A stretch of DNA of 64,000 nt, from assembly GCF_000721495.1 (NCBI RefSeq), contig NZ_JOHY01000018.1, positions 47,331 to 111,330 of the forward strand, written 5' to 3'. Numbering within the stretch: position 1 is the stretch's first letter; every line of letters begins with the position of its first letter. This document shows positions 59,901 through 64,000 of the stretch, one piece after another. The position numbers and the translations under genes were made by a program. Source of the stretch: Streptomyces sp. NRRL F-5123. Its GTDB lineage: Bacteria > Actinomycetota > Actinomycetes > Streptomycetales > Streptomycetaceae. The notes beneath the pieces were generated by a model. The model did not search any database and was not told the origin of the DNA. It was given only the letters and a program-made list of their open reading frames with translations.

Positions 59901-62083
59901 GGGTCGCCGGCGCGGGAGGAGGTCCCGGCCGGCGGCGCGGCCTCTTCGACGGGCCGGGACGCCACCCGGCCGCCCGCCGGGTCCGTACGGTGGGCGGCGG
60001 CGTCCGAGGCCCCGCCCGGCCGCTCGGCCGCCGGGGGTGCCGTCTCCGTCCGCCGCGTGCCGGCCTGCGAGGCCGGCTCGTGGGTCCGCTGGCCGCCGGT
60101 CGACGCCGGCCCCTGCGAGCGCGCGTCCCCGTGCGGGGCCGCGCCCGAGAGCCCGACCTCCTCGGCGGTCCGGGGCCCGCCCGCCGTCTCGCCGTGCGGC
60201 ACGGGCCCCGCGGCCCGCTGCGCCGGTGCGCCCGGACGCGAGGACGCCGGGCCGGAGTCGGCGGGCGCGCCGCCCGTGGTGCGGCCCGTACCCCCCTCGG
60301 CCCCGGCGCGCCCGGCACCGCCCTCGGCCCCGGCCCCGGTCCGTACCGCCGGATCGGGCCCCGTCCGCGTCACGGGGTCGCCCCCGGGGCGCGTCACCGG
60401 GTGGGCCCCGGCCTGCGCCAGCGGATCGGGCGGCGTCTGCGCCGCCGAGTCCGGCCCGGTCCGCGTCGCCGGGTCGCCCCCGGTGTGCACCGCCGGGTCG
60501 CCCCCGGTATGTGTCACCGAGTGATCCCCGGCCTGCCCCACCGAGTCCGGCCCCGTACGCACCGCCGAGTCGCCCCCGGTATGCGTCACCGAGTGATCCC
60601 CGGCCTGCCCCACCGGGTCACCCCCGGGGCGCGTCCCCGCGTGAGCCCCCGCCTGCCCCACCCCGTCCGGCGGCGTCCGCAGACCCGGGTCCGTAGCGGT
60701 CAGGTGCTCGCCCCCGTGTCCGGTCGCGGGCACGTGCACGCCGTCCGCCGGGCCGTTGCCGACCGTCACGCGGGGCGCGTCGCCGTGGGGGACCGGGGTG
60801 CCGGCCTGGGGGTGCCCGATGCCGTCCGGGGTCGTGACGTGTGTGGAGGGGGCGCTGACGTCCGTGCCGCCGGCGAAGTCGGGGGTGGTCCGGCCGCCGC
60901 TGACACGGATCGCCGGGCCACCGGTGTCGGTGGTCGCGACGTGGGCCGGCACGGTGTGGGCGTTGCGTATGGTGACGGGCGGCTGGACGAACCCGCCGCC
61001 GGCGTGGGAGTTGGTCACGGGCCGGGCGCCGGAGGCGATCGACGTCGCCGTGCCGTTCGGGCCGGCGGCGGTCCCGCCCCCCTTCCCGGCGCCCTCGGGG
61101 AACAGGATGTCGTTCGTCTTGGAGTTGACGGCGTCGGGGCCGGCGCCATAGACGCCGCCGGTGACGCGGCCCGCCTTGTCGAACGTGGCGGCGGACCAGC
61201 CCGTGAACTTGTCGGACGGACCGTGGAAGAGCCTGGCCCCCCCGGCCATGAGCGGGAACAGCATGAGGCCGGTCGTGACGAAGTTGAGCCACCCCTCGGC
61301 GTCGGTCGGGACCGGCTTCCAGTTCTTCCAGTCGGTGGGGACACCCACGATCGCGTTGGCGGCCGCGGTGGACACGGCGTTGTTGGCGATGAAGTCCGTG
61401 CCGTACACCACGAACCTGCCGGCGACGAGGGCCCAGGAGGTCTTGCTCCCCGCGCCGGCGGCGGCCGAGCCGCCCTCGGCGGTGAAGCCCACCGTCTTGC
61501 CGATGACGCTGACGGCGCCGGCGTACATGTCGCCGATGCCCGCGGTGATACGGGCCGCGGCCTGGGTGACCGAGCCGACCGCCTTCTCCAGCGCGGGGAT
61601 CAGCCGGATGAGACTGCTGACCATGGAGCCGAGCCTGCTCGCCACGTTGGCGAGGACGGCCCCCAGCGCGACGGCGAACCCCTCCAGGAACACTCCCGAC
61701 AGCAGCCCGAGGACGGCGCCGAGGACCCCGGCCAGCAGTTGGATGATGGCGAGCTTCTGCGCGGCGATGGCCTGCTCGTTGCGGAGCATCGCGAAGTAGT
61801 TGATCTGCTCGCCGAGTTCCCAGCACGCCGCCGCGCACTGCTCGACGGAGGTGCGCAGCCCCCCGCGGGTGGCGTTCCCGCCCATGTTGTTCTGGAAGGC
61901 GGCCGACATGGAGTTCGCCCCGTCGCCGACCCACGCGCCGCTGGTCAATCCGAACTCGGCCCCCGCCATCACCGCGGCCTGCTCGTCGAGGAGGTCGCCG
62001 AAGGTGATCCAGGCGTTCCCCAGCGTGTAGATGGGGTCGGGGTCGAACGGTTTGGACTCGGGGACGTCGAACTCAAACGCCAT
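56597..62083 (-). CDS. giant T7SS effector, N-terminal portion: WXG100-like module plus SecA-like motor (as encoded, 1,828 residues)
   Basis: ATG 62083 starts 43 bases after the WXG100-like gene. Residues 1-105 form a WXG100-like helical hairpin with W51-V-G53. Hydrophobic segments at about 107-165 and 262-280 could insert in a membrane. Residues about 330-1000 are Pro/Gly/Thr/Ala-rich linker with 24-residue repeats. A SecA-like motor covers about 1105-1650: MAAGEGKSLVF (Walker A, about 1164), ALIDEIDEATVYS (about 1279), VGASGTA (about 1456), INMQGARGVDIPVG (about 1587) and SRDIDIQAENRVARSGDPGS (about 1625). These correspond one by one to the SecA motifs TGEGKT, DEVDSILIDEA, GMTGTA, NMAGRGTDI and RRIDNQLRGRxGRQGDPG. 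True coding ends near 56,980; the last 125 or so Arg-rich residues to the stop at 56597 result from a frameshift. With the frame restored the protein runs to 32422. Confidence 0.85.
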   Translation of the reverse strand: MAFEFDVPESKPFDPDPIYTLGNAWITFGDLLDEQAAVMAGAEFGLTSGAWVGDGANSMSAAFQNNMGGNATRGGLRTSVEQCAAACWELGEQINYFAMLRNEQAIAAQKLAIIQLLAGVLGAVLGLLSGVFLEGFAVALGAVLANVASRLGSMVSSLIRLIPALEKAVGSVTQAAARITAGIGDMYAGAVSVIGKTVGFTAEGGSAAAGAGSKTSWALVAGRFVVYGTDFIANNAVSTAAANAIVGVPTDWKNWKPVPTDAEGWLNFVTTGLMLFPLMAGGARLFHGPSDKFTGWSAATFDKAGRVTGGVYGAGPDAVNSKTNDILFPEGAGKGGGTAAGPNGTATSIASGARPVTNSHAGGGFVQPPVTIRNAHTVPAHVATTDTGGPAIRVSGGRTTPDFAGGTDVSAPSTHVTTPDGIGHPQAGTPVPHGDAPRVTVGNGPADGVHVPATGHGGEHLTATDPGLRTPPDGVGQAGAHAGTRPGGDPVGQAGDHSVTHTGGDSAVRTGPDSVGQAGDHSVTHTGGDPAVHTGGDPATRTGPDSAAQTPPDPLAQAGAHPVTRPGGDPVTRTGPDPAVRTGAGAEGGAGRAGAEGGTGRTTGGAPADSGPASSRPGAPAQRAAGPVPHGETAGGPRTAEEVGLSGAAPHGDARSQGPASTGGQRTHEPASQAGTRRTETAPPAAERPGGASDAAAHRTDPAGGRVASRPVEEAAPPAGTSSRAGDPSARPAATRGPLGERGPATTVSEADAGARSSAERPSGPNTPARTPATTSTARPSRNDAETSAGAGTVAEAPAVRTSRSALTADAHEGHDAHAGHERRDAEGTPNPAHDAASALTAMASAPGLRLHAGPEAGRPAEDRGPGPAAGRESQDPVTGPRPDPVHENGPGSGSGSPHGDSAPHEPPVQPSFVRRPDGRYLTEADGLLDLGDGRPPVHVPAGSEGVFDASRELRFVQLPKGGGSFDRFLDGGWVSRTKSGQLITVKMTHPVTRGSGKVLASELILDKGLKGDRKGLRALAGPENARLVRRLVRQGVGTAKPVAIRNTIRTADGRYIAETLVPDGRGGWHEPRSASDWESVQAGLAAGNRAVGAARTLFDIAGREGLHDLPHSTLHHMLLKGSEADRIAATYALVARATGKTPRWTQVAGAEAFGKGMVLNMAAGEGKSLVFLVDTMIRAADEGVDAVHVITTRENLANREAALYRMVLEPLGYKVHRMNHSDPPPPVVKGQQTVYIGTGEDVGFTFLHTDALDGRPAGSGSPGKDGTETPSHIKVHALIDEIDEATVYSNTQYILSEGPEKVATRAVIARVTQFKDLAHELPEELLMSERGERSAPGELTEAAQKWLEQQLGRAPRPKDLHRLNMAVLAKDVYKEGVHYVLYDRNDGEGTKLYIIDQVTHEVMYNPKTSTQSRWNEGLAQAIEAEKGITIHGDSLSHKSETFPHLLDMYDQVVGASGTAAGKSALFGAKGLSRDRGAVPIHEQDRYYHSLLERFLDVLSPSTEAKVEQVAADAFKEHVETGRPQVVIAHRNDLVAKIAERIRGFGAKDVVEIDARWMLEQGKNREEAFEAVVNEAGKQGKILVINMQGARGVDIPVGPAAKNLGGLHVRVTAHSGVSRDIDIQAENRVARSGDPGSVTYYVSPDDAIFQLPDHVPGVSTAVIKYVNSHQEHMANIRAADRDAESGAAGAHSPRPGANTHVGALRRFRRGSGWRAFRGPCRGSGWRPLRRFRRGPGRRPLRCSRRRHRRLGSRAPRSRGRSAEPHPPAPGLRRPPPRHGGPGLRTARPARHRHVRQPRHRRRPAHRLRALGAAARSDRACVLPGGRGC
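56875..56982. repeat. 36-base tandem repeat at the frameshift
   Basis: There are three 36-base units with starts at about 56,875, 56,911 and 56,947. They encode EAQAGVRSDASA and EAQAGVHSEGLA in the downstream frame. The frame switch of the giant gene lies at its right edge. Confidence 0.9.
57120..58760 (-). other. SecA-like DEAD-motor domain inside the giant effector
   Basis: Both nucleotide-binding folds of SecA and the preprotein-crosslinking-type insertion (QTVYIGTGEDVGFTFLHTDA, compare TYGTNNEFGFDYLRDN) are recognisable. The helical wing and zinc-binding C terminus of housekeeping SecA are not. All ATPase motifs look intact. Confidence 0.85.
60350..60690. repeat. 72-base degenerate tandem repeat (24 residues)
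   Basis: Blocks of 40 bases at 60,501 and 60,573 differ at one base (72-base period), with more degenerate copies around them. They encode VGQAGDHSVTHTGGDPAVHT-type linker in the giant effector. Confidence 0.85.
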
Positions 62084-62126
62084 GGGAGGGCCTTCGCGGT
62101 GCGCCGTGCGGGTGGGTGGGCAGGTG

Positions 62127-62726
62127 TCAGAAGGTCTGGTTCACCGAGGTGTGGTGGATGTGGGCCGTCTTCTCGTCGGGACTGGTGTCGTCGGTCGCCG
62201 TGGTCTCCGCGGGGGCGTTGTCCAGGTACGGGTCGCCCGACGGCTTCGGGGTGGGGATGTGCGTGACGACGGGCTTGCCGTTCTGCTCGTCCGTGGTCTT
62301 GGGGGGATTGGCGATGATCTTGCTGTAGTCGGTGGCACCGTCGTCGTCGGGGAACATTTTGGGGTCCATGCCCGCCAACAGGGCCTCGAACTTGGCGAAG
62401 GAGTTGGAGACGGCGCGTTCGCCCCGGCTGTAGGTGACGGCTGCGGTCTCCAGGCCGTTGCAGAACCGGGAGAGGAGGCCGGTTTTCTTGGGCTTGTCCG
62501 AGTCGAAGAGCTGCGCCACCATGGCCTCCCAGTCGCTGTTGAACTTGTCCGCCCGCTCCTGGGATTCACCCGTCCACGACAGGCGCAGCTCGTTCAGCCG
62601 TTTGGTGACGGCGTCCACGGCCTCGCCGATGCTCTTGACCGCGGCCGAGGCGTTCACGGACGCGTTGTGCAGGACCCACGGGTCCACGGTGACGGTGGAC
62701 GAGTTCCAGATCGTGGGGAGGGACAT
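62127..62726 (-). CDS. WXG100-like T7SS protein with acidic C-terminal tail
   Basis: The protein has 199 residues. Residues about 18-130 form a helical hairpin with W51-T-G53 in the turn (LRLSWTGESQERAD), the hallmark of WXG100/ESAT-6-type substrates. YSRGE (codons 62418-62432) in the second half fits the YxxxD/E secretion signal. A disordered Pro/Thr/Asp-rich tail of about 60 residues makes it longer than a standard protein of about 100 residues. The neighbouring giant effector also begins with a W51-x-G53 module, so the two may pair as a heterodimer for export. It is 45 bases downstream of the repeat-WXG gene. ATG 62726 has AGGAG close upstream. Confidence 0.85.
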   Translation of the reverse strand: MSLPTIWNSSTVTVDPWVLHNASVNASAAVKSIGEAVDAVTKRLNELRLSWTGESQERADKFNSDWEAMVAQLFDSDKPKKTGLLSRFCNGLETAAVTYSRGERAVSNSFAKFEALLAGMDPKMFPDDDGATDYSKIIANPPKTTDEQNGKPVVTHIPTPKPSGDPYLDNAPAETTATDDTSPDEKTAHIHHTSVNQTF

Positions 62727-62771
62727 GGTGGCTCCTTGTCACTCAAGTCGTCGGCCGCGTCGCGGGCATGG

Positions 62772-64000
62772 TCACTGGGAGAGGTTCTTGTTCGCGGCCT
62801 GCTCGGCCTGAAGGTAGTTGTCGTGCGTCTGCTGCAACTGGTCGACGACGCCGCCGACCAGCCAGTACAGGTTGTCCAGAGCGGACTTCACGTTGTCCGC
62901 GGTGTCCGTGAACGTCGCGGCGGCCGGGGACTTCCACGCGGACTCGACCTTGCTTATCTCCGAGGAGATCGTGTCGCGGTACGTGTCGATGAGGTCGTAC
63001 TGCGACTTGACGAACGTGATGGCGTCGGCCATCTGCGCCAGGTCCACGGTCCAGGACTTGGCGGTCATCACGACCTTCCCGCCGTCGAGGACGAACGCGC
63101 CGTCGACGTCGCGGAAACTGCCGTGGGTGACGCCGTCCTCGCCGAGGAAGTAGGAGTCGCCCGAGCCGGTGGTGAAGATGCCGTTGGTCCAGTCCGTGGT
63201 GCCGTGCAGGACGGTGCCGTCGTGCAGGACCATGGTGGTGCCGTTGGCGACGAAGAAGGTGTCGCCGATCATCGCGCCGTAGGCGGTGGAGCCGTCGGGC
63301 ATCTTGTACGCGATGCCACCGGGGATGAACGAGCCGCTCACCGGGTCGGTGATGCCCTTCTGGACGTTGCCCTTGGCGTCGACGTAGATCGTGCCGTCCT
63401 GGGAGATGAACCCGCCGTCGTCGGTCTCGCTGCCCCACAGCTCCTTGCCGTCGACCGTCCGCTGGACCAGGAACCGGTCGCCCACGATCTTGCCGTGCTC
63501 CACATGATCGGACGCCGTGACCAGGATCGTGCCGTCCTCCGACAGGAACGACCCGTCGTCCCCGACACTCCCCCACACCGTGTGGCCGTCGATCACACGC
63601 GAGGTGCCGTTCGGCAGGAACGTCCCGTCGGGCGCCTTCAGGCCGTGCAGGACCTTGCCCTTGGGGTCGATGTAGATCGTGCCGTCCTGGGAGATGAACC
63701 CGCCGTTCTCGGTCTCGTCGCCCCACAGCACCTTGCCGTCGACCGTCTGCTCCACCAGGAACCGGTCGCCCACGATCTTGCCGTGCTCCACATGACCGGA
63801 CGCCGTGACCAGGATGGTCCTGTCCTCCGACAGGAACGACCCGTCGTCGAATCGACGAACACGGTGCCGTCGTCGGAGATGAACCCGCCGTCGTCAGTCT
63901 CGCTGCCCCACAGCACCCTGCCGTCGACCGTCTGCTCCACCAGGAACCGGTCGCCCACGATCTTGCCGTGCTCCACATGACCGGACGCCGTGACCAGGAT
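62772..64000 (-). CDS. repeat protein with C-terminal WXG-like helical hairpin, partial and frame-disrupted
   Basis: Only the 3' part is in the window; the start lies beyond 64000. The last 110 or so residues are an ESX-like hairpin (DTYRDTISSEISKVESAWKS) ending with YLQAE (codons 62802-62816), a YxxxE secretion signal. In the turn the WxG motif is WKS. Upstream is a beta-rich repeat array with strings DGTIYVDAKGNV, HVEHGKIVGDRFLV and DGKELWGSETDDGGF. The unit is 288 bases (63467 to 63755), but the next unit (63755 to 63940) is only 185 bases, a loss of 103 bases that shifts the frame near 63,850. In-frame coding from GTG 63791 down to 62772 gives 339 residues. The gene may be decayed here or the repeat collapsed in the sequence. 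It is the first visible gene of the leftward T7SS operon. Confidence 0.7.
63467..64000. repeat. 288-base repeat with one 185-base short unit
   Basis: The marker ccaggaaccggtcgcccacg occurs at 63467, 63755 and 63940. The first interval is 288 bases (96 codons). The second is 185 bases, which is not divisible by three. The array runs past the window edge. Confidence 0.9.

Noticed and set aside
32422..62083. Giant gene considered as an NRPS or PKS
   Set aside because: No adenylation, condensation, ketosynthase or carrier-protein motifs are present; the identifiable parts are SecA-like, protease-like and WXG modules.

Overview
The window is high-GC DNA with strong third-position GC bias, GTG and TTG starts, GGAG-type ribosome binding sites and a perfect CebR cellulose-operator palindrome. 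Together these point to Streptomyces or a close relative. No rRNA, tRNA, insertion sequence, phage or CRISPR was recognised.

Left part (1-26.9 kb): ordinary chromosomal genes for saprophytic life. A remnant of a SigJ-like ECF sigma factor (33-842) is followed by two divergent secreted glycosidases: a GH95-like six-hairpin enzyme (970-3405, -) and a GH27 alpha-galactosidase-type enzyme (3719-6016, +). They share an intergenic region carrying two copies of CATCGGATG. Next come two very large FtsX-like ABC permeases (6440-12648) and a convergent ATPase with an AbrB-like tail (12662-13738). A secreted GH44-Fn3-CBM2 glucanase (14091-16469) has a CebR box upstream. A two-component pair (16737-18751), a CPBP/CAAX protease (19076-19984) and a LysR regulator follow. 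The LysR gene is divergent from a polar amino-acid ABC importer of ATPase, lipoprotein and two permeases (21136-24629). After these lie a class II glutamine amidotransferase, an atypical LuxR-type regulator and a small secreted beta/gamma-crystallin-like protein (26420-26803) that ends in a strong bidirectional terminator.

Right part (26.9-64 kb): one leftward type VII secretion (T7SS/ESX) locus. In transcription order it holds a repeat protein with a C-terminal WXG-like helical hairpin (partial at the window edge), a WXG100-like protein, a giant polyprotein-like effector, an SseB-like protein, a YbaB/EbfC-like protein and the EccC motor ATPase. The giant gene spans 62083 to 32422 and would give about 9,887 residues, but one frameshift near 56,971-56,985 splits it. 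It starts with a WXG100-like module (W51-x-G53) and hydrophobic helices, followed by repeat linkers and a complete SecA-like DEAD motor. Beyond that lie a HEFGH metalloprotease-like site, two long duplicated beta-rich superblocks, an OTU-like cysteine protease module, an OmpA-like segment and four related modules resembling 'lonely Cys' domains.

The likely logic of the right part is that EccC drives export of a WXG-tagged megadalton effector with one or two small WXG partners that carry YxxxE signals, with SseB-like and YbaB-like accessory proteins. A SecA-type motor inside an apparently exported WXG protein is the most unusual element of the window. Two frame disruptions, both next to tandem repeats in this locus, may be true decay, length variation at repeats, or sequence/assembly errors.
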